DNA of 64,000 bases from an uncultured Cohaesibacter sp. (GCF_963664735.1 NZ_OY761553.1:3956001-4020000), one strand, 5' to 3'; shown: positions 47,475-56,700, numbered from the stretch's first letter. Notes: generated by a model not told the origin, from the sequence alone. Numbers and translations: made by a program.

Positions 47475-48368
47475 ATGACGACTGTTGGTTTTATCGGTCT
47501 GGGGCAGATGGGCGCGGCTATGGCTGCCAATCTGCTAAAAGGGGGCAATCAGCTCAAGGCTTTTGACATTAGTAAGGATGCAGTAGACAAGCTGGTTGCA
47601 CAAGGGGCAACTGCGTGCAGTTCTGCTGCAGAAGCCGCTCAGGGTGCTGATTTTGTCATTACAATGTTGCCAAACGGAGCACTGGTGCGGTCTGTGCTGT
47701 TTGGTGAAGATGGGGTCACCAGTACCCTCTCCAAAGATGCGCTCGTGATCGATATGTCGACCATTCATCCACTGGAGACCGACGCCCTGATCAAGGATAT
47801 GGCGGGCAAGGGCTTTGAAATGATGGAAGCACCGGTTGGTCGCACCTCTGATCATGCGGTTGCCGGTACTCTTCTTATTCTGGCAGGTGGCAGCAAAGAG
47901 CAGATCGCCCGCGCCCAGCCGCTGTTTGATCTCATGGGATCGGAAACCGTTGATGCTGGCGGGCCAGGTAAAGGCATTCGCGTCAAGATCATCAATAACT
48001 ATATGAGCATCGCGCTCAATGCCTTGTCCGCGGAAGCTATTGCATTGTCTGAAAAAATCGGCCTCGAGTTTGATACTGCGATGTCTGTGATGGGTGGTAC
48101 GCCAGCTGGTAAAGGGCATTTTACAACGACCTGGCCAAACAAGGTTTTGGCAGGCGATCTTTCCCCGGCATTCATGATTGACCTTGCGCACAAGGATCTG
48201 GGCATTGCGTTGGATCTGGCCAATCAGGTCGGTGTTCCCATGCCGATGGGCGCTGCGTCGCGGGAGCTTTACAACATGAGCCGGGTCGCAGGGCGTGGGC
48301 GTCAGGACTGGACCGCTGTACTTGAACAGGTTCGTGCTTTGTCAGGCCTTGAAACCAAGGCCAAGTAA
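47475..48368 (+). CDS. yihU: 3-Sulfolactaldehyde reductase (YihU-like)
   Basis: The 297-residue enzyme belongs to the beta-hydroxyacid dehydrogenases and reduces sulfolactaldehyde to 2,3-dihydroxypropane-1-sulfonate with NADH. It has the Rossmann motif GLGQMG (~8-13), the signature GRTS at 122-125, which in the sulfonate-using members replaces the usual SGG-type motif, and the catalytic Lys171 in KIINNYMS. From memory nearly every block of E. coli YihU is matched, such as [14 protein letters not shown] and [26 protein letters not shown] stands ahead of the ATG; a longer frame upstream is non-coding leader. The epimerase gene follows 23 bases later. Confidence 0.93.
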   Translation: MTTVGFIGLGQMGAAMAANLLKGGNQLKAFDISKDAVDKLVAQGATACSSAAEAAQGADFVITMLPNGALVRSVLFGEDGVTSTLSKDALVIDMSTIHPLETDALIKDMAGKGFEMMEAPVGRTSDHAVAGTLLILAGGSKEQIARAQPLFDLMGSETVDAGGPGKGIRVKIINNYMSIALNALSAEAIALSEKIGLEFDTAMSVMGGTPAGKGHFTTTWPNKVLAGDLSPAFMIDLAHKDLGIALDLANQVGVPMPMGAASRELYNMSRVAGRGRQDWTAVLEQVRALSGLETKAK

Positions 48369-48391
48369 CCAGACAGGCACGGGAGGAAAAA

Positions 48392-49447
48392 ATGGAAAAA
48401 CTTATAGAATCATATGGTGAGGTGGCAGGAAAAAATGTCGACCTCATAACGCTGAAAAATTCCCAAGGGATGACGGTTCGGGTGACGAACTTCGGCTGTA
48501 TTGTAACCAGCATCGAAGTGCCCGACAGAAACGGGAAGTTGGCAGATGTCGTGCTCGGGTACGAAGCTTTGGACCGGTATCTGGCCGGGCATCCATTTTT
48601 CGGCGCGATTGCGGGTCGGTTTGCCAATCGCATCAAAGACGGGCGTTTTTCATTGGATGGCAAGGAATATCAGCTGGAAACCAACGAGGCTCCAACCGGT
48701 CAGCATTTGCATGGTGGTGCCAAGGGCTTTGACAAATATGTCTGGGGCTATGATCTGGAAGAGAGCAAAGACGCGATTCTTGTTCATTTCCATCGCGTCT
48801 CGGTCGATGGGGAATCTGGCTATCCGGGGACGATGGTTGTTACGCACACAATCGGTTTGAGCGAAGCAAATGAACTTTGCTATGACTTCATGGCGACCAG
48901 TGACAAGCCGACAATCGTCAATCTGGTCAACCACAGCTATTATAACCTTGCCGGTCATGACAGTGGCTCTGTTGCGGGGCACGAACTGATGCTGTTCTCT
49001 GATTTCTACACGCCAGTATCAGACAATATGATTCCGACTGGTGAAATCCTGTCGGTTGAGGGCACCGGGCTTGATTTCCGCCGCCCTGTTGCAATTGGTG
49101 AGAATATGAAGAAGGTGGACGAGAGTGCCATCGATCATAATTTTATTCTCAACGGTAAAAAGAAAGATGGCGTTATGAAGTGCGCTGCCGATCTGTATGA
49201 GCCCAAGTCCGGGCGCTTCATGACAGTTTCGACAACGCAGCCAGCTGTTCAATTCTACAATGCTTTCAAGCTCTCTAACAAAGAGTGGATCGGGCGCAAC
49301 GGTTACAAATATGAAGCCTTTGGTGGCCTGTGTCTTGAAACGCAAGGCTTCCCGGATGCGCCAAATCAGCCGCATTTCCCAAGTGCGGTTCTTAATCCCG
49401 GTGAGGTCTATCACCATCACACTGTCCATCGGTTTGGCACGCGCTAG
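48392..49447 (+). CDS. Aldose 1-epimerase (GalM family), probable sulfoquinovose mutarotase
   Basis: The 351-residue protein has GalM landmarks: NFGCIVTSIEVPDRNG, the GAIAGRFANRI stretch, HLHGGAKGFDK (with His) and VNHSYYNLAGH, plus GGLCLETQGFPDAPNQ with the catalytic Glu. It interconverts alpha and beta anomers. Here it most likely acts on sulfoquinovose, the role taken by YihR in E. coli; it looks closer to ordinary GalM than to YihR. GGGAGGA precedes the ATG. It is in line with the reductase gene. Confidence 0.85.
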   Translation: MEKLIESYGEVAGKNVDLITLKNSQGMTVRVTNFGCIVTSIEVPDRNGKLADVVLGYEALDRYLAGHPFFGAIAGRFANRIKDGRFSLDGKEYQLETNEAPTGQHLHGGAKGFDKYVWGYDLEESKDAILVHFHRVSVDGESGYPGTMVVTHTIGLSEANELCYDFMATSDKPTIVNLVNHSYYNLAGHDSGSVAGHELMLFSDFYTPVSDNMIPTGEILSVEGTGLDFRRPVAIGENMKKVDESAIDHNFILNGKKKDGVMKCAADLYEPKSGRFMTVSTTQPAVQFYNAFKLSNKEWIGRNGYKYEAFGGLCLETQGFPDAPNQPHFPSAVLNPGEVYHHHTVHRFGTR

Positions 49448-49515
49448 ACTTTTATTCCAAGGGGTCAGTGTCTTTCTTGATCGAGAGACGCTGGCTGTTT
49501 TTTGGCAGGTCTCCC

Positions 49516-50259
49516 ATGTTTATGGAAATACTCGTTGTGTCTGCGATTGTTGCACTCGGCAGCTTTACGCAAGGGCTGACCGGGTTCGGGCTGGCGTTGG
49601 TCAGTGTGCCCCTTCTTTCAATGACAGTTGATGTGAAAGCCGCAGTTCCCATTGCCGGCATTTTCGGCTGGCTGGTTACTTTCCCTCTGGTTTGGAAAAT
49701 GCGCGATCATGTGCAATGGAAAAGTGGCTTGATCCTGTTTGTCGGTTCCTTGCCGGGCTCTTTTCTCGGAGCAGATCTTCTGAAAAGGCTGCCGGGCGAA
49801 GCAATCCTGATCACCATGGGGATCGTGCTGATTTTGTCGAGCCTCTATTCTCTGTTCTCGCATGCTCCGCTGTTCAAGAAAACCTCCCCTCCGATTACTC
49901 TGGGAACCGGTTTTTTCTCTGGAGCTCTGGGGGCCAGCGTCGGAGAGCCGGGGCCTCCCGTGATTGCCTATACGTCCATGCAGCCGTGGAGTGCCGATGA
50001 GGTCAAGTCGACCCTCGTGTTCTTTTTCATGTTGCAAATGGTTGGGGCAATTGCCGGATTTTGGACCAAGGGGTTGTTGGACGCCTATGTTCTGGAGCGC
50101 GTACTCTATGCGTTTCCCGCCTTTGTCGTCGGAATGAGCGTCGGAATGTTCGTCTACCATCTGCTGCACAAATACAAAATCAATTATCACGGCATCATTC
50201 ACTCGCTGCTTTTGATCATTGGCATCATGTTGGTGGTGAAAAATCTCCACATATTGTAG
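49516..50259 (+). CDS. TauE/SafE-family permease, candidate sulfonate exporter
   Basis: The protein of about 247 residues has eight or so membrane segments and the TauE/SafE repeats: GSFTQGLTGFGLAL near the start and FFSGALGASVGEPGPP in the middle. Family members export sulfite, sulfoacetate or other sulfonates and anions. Its place in the sulfoglycolysis cluster suggests export of dihydroxypropanesulfonate (inference). ATG at 49516 is taken, as it places the first membrane helix at the N-terminus; the first possible start at 49468 (GTG) has AAGGGG too close by. Confidence 0.8.
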   Translation: MFMEILVVSAIVALGSFTQGLTGFGLALVSVPLLSMTVDVKAAVPIAGIFGWLVTFPLVWKMRDHVQWKSGLILFVGSLPGSFLGADLLKRLPGEAILITMGIVLILSSLYSLFSHAPLFKKTSPPITLGTGFFSGALGASVGEPGPPVIAYTSMQPWSADEVKSTLVFFFMLQMVGAIAGFWTKGLLDAYVLERVLYAFPAFVVGMSVGMFVYHLLHKYKINYHGIIHSLLLIIGIMLVVKNLHIL

Positions 50260-50311
50260 GTTTCTGATCGAAAATTTGTGTAATAATGTTGTTTTTCGCG
50301 CAAATAGCGGT

Positions 50312-50336
50312 GAAAGCGCTTTCGAAAACGATCAAA
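50312..50336. promoter_or_regulatory. Palindrome plus ACGATCAAA motif before the aldolase gene
   Basis: GAAAGCGCTTTC (50312-50323) is a perfect 12-base palindrome of the kind bound by LacI-family regulators. Five bases on lies ACGATCAAA (50328-50336), the same motif as in the kinase/reductase control region. The pair lies 111 bases before the aldolase start. Confidence 0.55.
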
Positions 50337-50446
50337 TTTGGCTACTATAAATCCACTAACTACGATTTTTTGACATTTGCAATGTCGAGGGACTTTTCAG
50401 ATGTCGCTGCACCTTCCTTCAGGGATGGGCAAGAAGAGGTAACGAA

Positions 50447-51310
50447 ATGGCCTATATTCCCGGTACAAAACTCATCGACCGCGCATGGAAAGACGGATAT
50501 GCAATTGGCGCTTTCAGTGTTCACAACGCTGAAACAACGCGCGCGATCTTGAATGCAGCACAAGAAGAGCAAGCGCCGATCATGGTGATGATTGGTCAAA
50601 AGGTGATCAACACCATGGGGCTTAATGAAATGAAGGCGATCGTCGATGCTTTCATGGAAAATATTACAGTCCCTGTTGCTATTCATCTGGATCACAGCCG
50701 TCAGTTTGAACAAACAATGGCTGCTGCGAAGATCGGCTTCCATTCCTTGATGTTTGACGGGTCGGGTCTGGATTTCGATGAAAACTGCCGCATTACCAAG
50801 ATTGTTGCTGAGGTGGCTCATGCGCTCGGGATTGGTTGCGAGGGCGAAATCGGCAAAATTGGCGGCGTGGAAGATGACATTGCGGTGGATGAAGCTGATG
50901 CGATGATCACATCTGTTGCCGAGGCGCAGGAATTCGTCAACCGGACCAATCTTGACTATCTGGCAATTTCTATAGGCACAGCGCACGGCATGTATAAAGC
51001 CGAGCCCAAGCTGGCGTTTGACCGTATGAAGGAAATCAAGGAAATCGTCCAGAAACCGCTGGTCATGCATGGTGGTTCGGGGGTTCCTGACGAACAGGTC
51101 CAGCGCGCGATCAAGATCGGGATCGCTAAGGTCAACGTCGATACCGAACTGCGCCAGGCTTTCACATATGGCGCACAGGCTTACTGGAAAGAAAATCCGG
51201 AAGATTTTGTCTTGGCCGATTCCCTTGGGGCTGCTGAAGTTGTCATGAAAGAAAAGGTGAGGGAAAAGATTCGCCTCTTTGGTGCCAGCGGCAAGGCTGC
51301 CGATTTTTAA
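50447..51310 (+). CDS. Class II metal-dependent aldolase, probable sulfofructose-1-phosphate aldolase
   Basis: The 287-residue protein belongs to the class II fructose-bisphosphate/tagatose-bisphosphate aldolases (GatY/KbaY-like). Zinc and catalytic residues are all present: Asp82 and His83 (HLDHS), His180 (GTAHGMY) and His208 (MHGGSG). In E. coli the SFP aldolase YihT is a class I enzyme of another fold; class II SFP aldolases (SqiA type) have been described elsewhere, as I recall. It should cleave SFP to DHAP and sulfolactaldehyde (inference from context). AGAGG precedes the ATG. A terminator follows. Confidence 0.85.
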   Translation: MAYIPGTKLIDRAWKDGYAIGAFSVHNAETTRAILNAAQEEQAPIMVMIGQKVINTMGLNEMKAIVDAFMENITVPVAIHLDHSRQFEQTMAAAKIGFHSLMFDGSGLDFDENCRITKIVAEVAHALGIGCEGEIGKIGGVEDDIAVDEADAMITSVAEAQEFVNRTNLDYLAISIGTAHGMYKAEPKLAFDRMKEIKEIVQKPLVMHGGSGVPDEQVQRAIKIGIAKVNVDTELRQAFTYGAQAYWKENPEDFVLADSLGAAEVVMKEKVREKIRLFGASGKAADF

Positions 51311-51365
51311 ATTATCCTCCCTGAGCTTTCCTTCATACAGACTGAAGGGAAGCCTGCTCCTCCAG

Positions 51366-51400
51366 CCCGGCTTCCGATTTGGACGCCGGGTTTTTCTTTT
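51366..51400 (+). terminator. Rho-independent terminator after the aldolase gene
   Basis: CCCGGC/GCCGGG stem with a 13-base loop, followed by TTTTTCTTTT. A further imperfect hairpin lies at 51325-51353. Confidence 0.85.
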
Positions 51401-51609
51401 TGGGGCTTGCCAAACAAAGTTATCCAAGTTTCAAGCTGGGGCAATGTTGCCGGATTTTTCTATTGGAGCGTTTTCTGGTAGACCAATTGTTGCTAATCAC
51501 AATCAATTTAAACAAATTGGTGCGGAACAGTTTCGGGACTGAGGCGTTGATGATGCGTTGGGTTAGGCGTCTATAAAAAATCTTGTCTAAAACAGGAGAT
51601 AAACTAAGT

Positions 51610-53256
51610 ATGTCGAATGCCGCTGAGGCTGAAATTGAAGGTATTCCGGCGCCGGAAGGTGAAACGGAGCTTATTGAAACAGATTATGAAATAGGTCAGG
51701 ACAATATTGAAGGGCAGGTTGGCCCGATCGGGTTTGATATTCATAACCCGGTGTTCATGGTTTCTGCTATCGCTATTGTCGCATTTGTTTTTTATGCATT
51801 GGCTTTGCCTGAACAAGCGGCTGCCATTTTTGGCTGGCTGCGTCCGTGGTTAACATCCACGTTTGACTGGTTTATCATGGCCGCGGCCAATGTGTTTGTA
51901 TTGTTTTGCCTTTTCCTGATTGTCAGTCCTTGGGGTAACGTGCGCCTTGGTGGCACAGAGGCTGAACCCGATTTCTCCTATATCGGTTGGTTCGCCATGT
52001 TGTTTGCTGCCGGTATGGGCATCGGGCTGATGTTTTTTGGTGTGCTGGAGCCGGTTTATCATATGGCTGTGTCACATCCGCTTGGAACGCCGTCGCCTCT
52101 TGATGCGGACGGAAATATCATTCCTGAAAATGTTGAGCGGGCCAAAGTCATGGGGCTTGCTGCCACGATCTTTCACTGGGGGTTGCACCCTTGGGCTATT
52201 TATGCGGTTGTCGCTCTGGCTCTTGCGCTTTTCTCCTTTAACAAGGGGTTGCCACTTACCATTCGTTCTGCTTTTTACCCGATTTTCGGCGATCGCGTTT
52301 GGGGTTGGCCCGGACATGTTATTGATATTCTGGCGGTTTTTGCAACCTTGTTCGGTCTTGCCACGTCGCTTGGTTTCGGTGCCCAGCAAGCCAACGCAGG
52401 CCTGCATCATGTGTTTGGTGTTGAAATCAGCACCCCAGTTCAGATTCTGCTGATCACAGGCATTACCGGTATTGCGCTTTTCTCTGTGCTCAGAGGGCTG
52501 GAAGGGGGCGTCAAAATGCTCTCCGAGGTCAATATGGGCATTGCAGCCCTGTTGTTGCTGTTCGTGCTTTTCGTTGGGCCAACAGTCTTGATTCTTACCG
52601 ATTTCGGCAAAGGCATGGTTGCTTATGCTAAAGAGTTGATACCCCTGTCCAATCCCTTCGGGCGCACAGATGATGCCTATCGTGATGGGTGGACCGCGTT
52701 CTATTGGGCCTGGTGGATCAGCTGGTCACCTTTTGTGGGAATGTTCATTGCGCGCGTTTCGCGCGGCCGTACCGTGCGCGAGTTTATTGTTTGTGTGCTG
52801 ATCATTCCGTCTGTCGTTTGCGTGTTGTGGATGGCTGTTTTTGGTGGCGTGGCTATCCATCAGGTTTTGGTTGATCCGATAGCGTCTGTGGTTAAGGCCA
52901 ATGTTATCGATAGCTATAATCCGCCATTGTCATTGTTCGCGATGCTAGAGGGGTTGCCGTTCTCAGATATTACATCGGTTATCGCAATCGTGCTGGTGAT
53001 CGTTTTCTTCGTCACTTCATCGGACTCGGGATCGCTGGTGATTGATACGATTACCGCGGGAGGCAAGATTGATGCTCCTGTGCCGCAGCGTGTTTTCTGG
53101 GCGACATTCGAGGGGGCCGTTGCGATCGTGTTGCTGGTCGGCGGCGGCTTAACGGCGCTGCAAGCAATGGTAATTTCAACTGGCCTGCCATTTGCTGTCG
53201 TGCTCTTGGCGATGTGCTATGCCATCTATAAGGGACTGCAAACCGAACCGCGCTAG
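51610..53256 (+). CDS. BCCT-family transporter
   Basis: The 548-residue protein has a ~45-residue acidic N-terminus and twelve membrane segments. BCCT hallmarks are AAGMGIGLMFFGVLEP (~135) and the signature GWTAFYWAWWISWSPFVGMFIAR split over TM8 and its loop. Family substrates are betaine, choline, carnitine, DMSP and other compounds with a fixed positive charge. It sits inside the sulfoquinovose island but has its own control region behind a terminator, so its link to the pathway is uncertain. AGGAG stands upstream of ATG 51610; a TTG at 51583 is less likely. Confidence 0.92.
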   Translation: MSNAAEAEIEGIPAPEGETELIETDYEIGQDNIEGQVGPIGFDIHNPVFMVSAIAIVAFVFYALALPEQAAAIFGWLRPWLTSTFDWFIMAAANVFVLFCLFLIVSPWGNVRLGGTEAEPDFSYIGWFAMLFAAGMGIGLMFFGVLEPVYHMAVSHPLGTPSPLDADGNIIPENVERAKVMGLAATIFHWGLHPWAIYAVVALALALFSFNKGLPLTIRSAFYPIFGDRVWGWPGHVIDILAVFATLFGLATSLGFGAQQANAGLHHVFGVEISTPVQILLITGITGIALFSVLRGLEGGVKMLSEVNMGIAALLLLFVLFVGPTVLILTDFGKGMVAYAKELIPLSNPFGRTDDAYRDGWTAFYWAWWISWSPFVGMFIARVSRGRTVREFIVCVLIIPSVVCVLWMAVFGGVAIHQVLVDPIASVVKANVIDSYNPPLSLFAMLEGLPFSDITSVIAIVLVIVFFVTSSDSGSLVIDTITAGGKIDAPVPQRVFWATFEGAVAIVLLVGGGLTALQAMVISTGLPFAVVLLAMCYAIYKGLQTEPR

Positions 53257-53314
53257 GGCTATGCGGGGGGGGGCTTGCTCAATATGTTTGAGTGATGCTC
53301 GCAGCTGTGCAATA

Positions 53315-53352
53315 GAAAAAGAGGCCCGATAGCTTTAGTTGCTAACGGGCCT
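53315..53352 (-). terminator. Rho-independent terminator after the sulfoquinovosidase gene
   Basis: Minus strand stem GGCCCG/CGGGCC (extended by an outer A-T pair) with a 17-base loop, followed by CTTTTTC. It lies about 38 bases past the stop of the leftward operon. Confidence 0.75.
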
Positions 53353-53389
53353 TACTCCTGTGAGGAACAGGAAAAGATTGGGGAGCGAT

Positions 53390-55411
53390 TTAGTCTAGAT
53401 CGTCGGCTATATCGGGCAATTTGCCAAACATGACGGCATCAGCGCTGGCGCTGCGATAGAAGACTGCGGGTTTGCCGATGGGGGCGTCCACCTCAACCCA
53501 GCCACCATCATAATGCTCGCCGGACCAGATATGTATCCATCGGTCCGGAGGTAGGTATAGCTTGCGTTTGGTGGCTCCCTGCTCATAGACCGGCGCAACC
53601 AGGCAATCGCGACCCAGCAGATATTCATACATGACCTGATAGGATTCTGGTTCTTCATCATAATGCATGAAGAGAGGACGCTGAACCGGCATGCCGACGA
53701 GGTGGTTTTCCTTAACGGCGGCCATGATGTAGGATTTGAGATGCGTAAAGATGCGCGTCATTCTGGCCAGATGCGCGAGGGTTTCCATGTCGGTATCAAA
53801 CTGATGATTGTCATCAGGCCGGTTGCCTTCATGAGTGCGCATGATAGGGGTGAATGCTGCCATCTCGCTCCAGCGCATGAACAGCTCTTTATCCCGATGC
53901 ATGCCATGCAAGGTGGTGTAGCCGCCGATATCGGAATGGTGAATACCATTGCCCATGAGACCCGAGGAAAGGGCGGCGTTAATCACAGATGGTATGCCAT
54001 CATCAATGTTCCAGTTGACGCATTGGTCACCGGCCCACAGGACGTGGCAATAGCGTGCTGTTCCCGTAAAGCCGGCGCGCATGAAGAAGAGGATATCATC
54101 CGTCTTTCCGGCTTCTTCTATGGCGTCATGATTGATTTTGGCCCAGCGGGCTGGCCAATTATTGTGTTCCAGTTCCGATGACAAATTGCTGGCGAGCTTG
54201 CAGTCCGTGGGGAGATATTCCCCAAAATCGGCCATCCAGCCATCTAGACCGAAATCGATCATTTCCTTTTTGATGACCTGCTTGAACCATTCACAGGCTT
54301 CCTGACGGGTGAAGTCAACTACGCCGCAGTAAAACTCGCCAAAATCGACAACATATTTGCTGCCATCTTCTTTTGTTGCCAGATAACCGTTTTTCTCGGC
54401 CTCTTTATAGAGAGGATAATCTTCCAGAACATAGGGATTGATGTAGCCCAGAAAGCGGATGCCATCGCGCTTCATTTCATGGATCCTGGTGTCCAGTTCC
54501 GGATAGACCTCGGGGTTCCACTGCCAGTTCCACAACAGGCGTTTGCCAAAGGACGTATATTTGACCCCCTGCCAATCCTGACACCAAACCGCATTGACCT
54601 TGACCCCTGCAGCGCGCGCCTTGTGAACCTTTTCAAGGGTAAGGTCAGTGCCGCCCTGAATGCCCAGAATGACGCCATCATAAACCCACTCGGGCAATTC
54701 AGGCTGGGTGCCAAATTCGCCCATGAAGTTGCTCATCAGAGCGGGGAAGCTGTCTTCTATATCGAACAGCAGGTAGTCAGGTATCGCCCATGCCTGCAAT
54801 TCATGGAAGCTTTCGTCCCGGAAGTCAAAATCCGCATAGGCGGTGGTTTCAAGATGCGCGAAATATTTGTCGCTCGAAACAAAGGTGGGTTGAGGATAGT
54901 TGGTGTTGTAATAATCCCCACCGGCACGGTCCTTAATATCTGCCTGCCAAGTGACATAGGTTGATTTGTTACGCCCCACCCCCGGCTCTGATGTCCAGAG
55001 TGGGAAATTATGGCCGCGTAAATTCAAATAGGTCAACTGCTCGCCGCAGCCATAAATCTTCTCATCTGCATGGGCGGCAAGGCGAAGCCAGAAACGGTTG
55101 AATTCTTCTCTGGTGCTGGTGAAGCTGATTTTTAGACGCCCTTGTGGGGTTTCTTGCGCCATGAATGTGATGCAGGGATTGCCTTCAAAGAAGAACTGGA
55201 TTGAGAGGGTGCCATCCGTCTCATCTGCCGTGAAGCGGCGCATGGCGATGCGCTCGGCGACAAAGTCCTTGATGTCAAAGTTACCCCGATACATGTCGTA
55301 GGTTGCCTTGCCCTTGCCCAGAAAGAGGATCGGCTCATCAAAACTGTGGTTGAGAACGGTATGTCCCTTATGTTTTAGGGTGAATCCGGTTTCTGATTGG
55401 GTGAATTCCAT
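53390..55411 (-). CDS. yihQ: Sulfoquinovosidase (GH31, YihQ-like)
   Basis: The 673-residue glycosidase releases sulfoquinovose from its glycosides such as sulfoquinovosyl glycerol. With the start at 55411 every known YihQ active-site residue falls exactly ten positions before its E. coli number: Arg291 and Trp294 (FGKRLLW) and Tyr498 (SDIGGYT) for the sulfonate, nucleophile Asp395 (WMADFGE) and acid/base Asp462 (AGDQ). This separates it from ordinary GH31 glucosidases. No signal peptide is visible, so it is cytoplasmic. It is the last gene of the isomerase/TRAP operon. An in-frame start at 55543 would add 44 residues absent from YihQ. Confidence 0.95.
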   Translation of the reverse strand: MEFTQSETGFTLKHKGHTVLNHSFDEPILFLGKGKATYDMYRGNFDIKDFVAERIAMRRFTADETDGTLSIQFFFEGNPCITFMAQETPQGRLKISFTSTREEFNRFWLRLAAHADEKIYGCGEQLTYLNLRGHNFPLWTSEPGVGRNKSTYVTWQADIKDRAGGDYYNTNYPQPTFVSSDKYFAHLETTAYADFDFRDESFHELQAWAIPDYLLFDIEDSFPALMSNFMGEFGTQPELPEWVYDGVILGIQGGTDLTLEKVHKARAAGVKVNAVWCQDWQGVKYTSFGKRLLWNWQWNPEVYPELDTRIHEMKRDGIRFLGYINPYVLEDYPLYKEAEKNGYLATKEDGSKYVVDFGEFYCGVVDFTRQEACEWFKQVIKKEMIDFGLDGWMADFGEYLPTDCKLASNLSSELEHNNWPARWAKINHDAIEEAGKTDDILFFMRAGFTGTARYCHVLWAGDQCVNWNIDDGIPSVINAALSSGLMGNGIHHSDIGGYTTLHGMHRDKELFMRWSEMAAFTPIMRTHEGNRPDDNHQFDTDMETLAHLARMTRIFTHLKSYIMAAVKENHLVGMPVQRPLFMHYDEEPESYQVMYEYLLGRDCLVAPVYEQGATKRKLYLPPDRWIHIWSGEHYDGGWVEVDAPIGKPAVFYRSASADAVMFGKLPDIADDLD

Positions 55412-55568
55412 CTTCTTATCCAATGCCACTCTGTGCGCGGATCCTGTCTCTGTGACGGTTCTATACGCGCAATGGACCAAGCAATGCTGGGGGAATGTTG
55501 TCTGGGGCAAAGGGGCTGGTATGTCGCCCCTTTGCTTCTTCATGGATCAAATGGTTGCCATGAAATCC

Positions 55569-56621
55569 TTATTTCTCTTCAACAGCGTAGGAGCTGTCGA
55601 TGGAGGTTTCGCAGTTTTTGATTTCGCCCTTGAAGCGGTCCAGCCATGCTTTCCCGTCATCTCCGGATTCTTTGATAAACCAGTCGAGAACAGGAGCGGT
55701 TGCTGCCTGGAAGGCCTTTTTCTCTTCTGGTGTCGGGGTGTAAATGGTGCCGCCTGCCTTGCGGAAAGTTTCGTAGGCGTCGAATTCTTTCCATTTGGGA
55801 TAAACACGCAGGAACTGGTTTTGGGCAACGATACCGTCGATTACAACGCGTTTCAGTTCTTCTGGGAAGGATTTGAAGCGGTCATTATTCATGACCCAAA
55901 CGCCGCCCATATAGGCATGCCCATCGAGGATGATATATTTGAGGCTTTCCTCAAACTTCATGGTGGTAATATCGACGATGCCGTTTTTGGTGCCGTCAAC
56001 GACGCCGGTTGACAAAGCGGTGTAAACTTCAGGCCATGCAATTGGTGTTGGTGCTGCGCCGAGTGATTTGACGAGTTCTTGCTGAATAGGGGCCGGGACC
56101 GTCCGCAACTTGAGGCCCTTTACATCATCAGGAGTTTTGACCTGCTTGTTGGTGGTTGCAATGTTGCGCCAGCCGCCAGAGTTGGAGATCATCATGACCC
56201 GAATGTTGCCGGTTTCCTTGAGGACATTTTCACGAATGTCTGAGAGGAGCTTGTCATTGTCATATACACATTCGGCTACCCTGTCGTCGCGCAGCATATA
56301 TGGCAGATCGAAGGCACCCATTGGTGTCCAGTAGTTTGCCAGCTCGGAAACGGTGGTTGCGAAATAGTCGAACATGCCTGACTGCACGCCGGAGAGACAT
56401 TCACGGGCGGTGCTGCATAGCTGTCCGCTAGGATAAATGTCGACTTCGATCTTGCCGTTTGAGTGGTTTTCTACGAAATTTTTGAAAACCAGAAGGGACT
56501 GATGGTTGTAGCTGTCAATCCCGGTTACATGGGGCACAGTCAATTTATATTCTGCGGCCTGCGCACCTGCACAAAGGAAGCTGCTTGCCAGAAGTGCCAA
56601 ACCAAAAGCTTTGATATTCAT
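55569..56621 (-). CDS. TRAP transporter substrate-binding protein (DctP type)
   Basis: The 350-residue periplasmic protein has a signal peptide (MNIKAFGLALLASSFLCAGAQ split at residue ~20, ending AQAA) and the DctP fold: IYPSGQL, a SELANYW region and GLKLRTVP with the conserved substrate-anchoring Arg. TRAP receptors bind organic anions, mostly carboxylates but also sulfonates such as taurine. Located between the membrane subunit genes and the sulfoquinovosidase, its ligand is likely sulfoquinovose or sulfoquinovosyl glycerol (inference). GGAGG stands ahead of the ATG. Confidence 0.9.
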   Translation of the reverse strand: MNIKAFGLALLASSFLCAGAQAAEYKLTVPHVTGIDSYNHQSLLVFKNFVENHSNGKIEVDIYPSGQLCSTARECLSGVQSGMFDYFATTVSELANYWTPMGAFDLPYMLRDDRVAECVYDNDKLLSDIRENVLKETGNIRVMMISNSGGWRNIATTNKQVKTPDDVKGLKLRTVPAPIQQELVKSLGAAPTPIAWPEVYTALSTGVVDGTKNGIVDITTMKFEESLKYIILDGHAYMGGVWVMNNDRFKSFPEELKRVVIDGIVAQNQFLRVYPKWKEFDAYETFRKAGGTIYTPTPEEKKAFQAATAPVLDWFIKESGDDGKAWLDRFKGEIKNCETSIDSSYAVEEK

Positions 56622-56700
56622 AAGTTACCTCCCAGGTAAACGTGTTGCCGAAGGCTCGTTCTCCTCTTGAGACCGTCGGCTTCCTCCAAAACAAACCCGC

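Noticed and set aside
53390-55411. Ordinary alpha-glucosidase as the function of the GH31 protein
   Set aside because: The sulfonate-binding Arg291, Trp294 and Tyr498 all match YihQ with a constant offset, and the neighbours are sulfoglycolysis genes.
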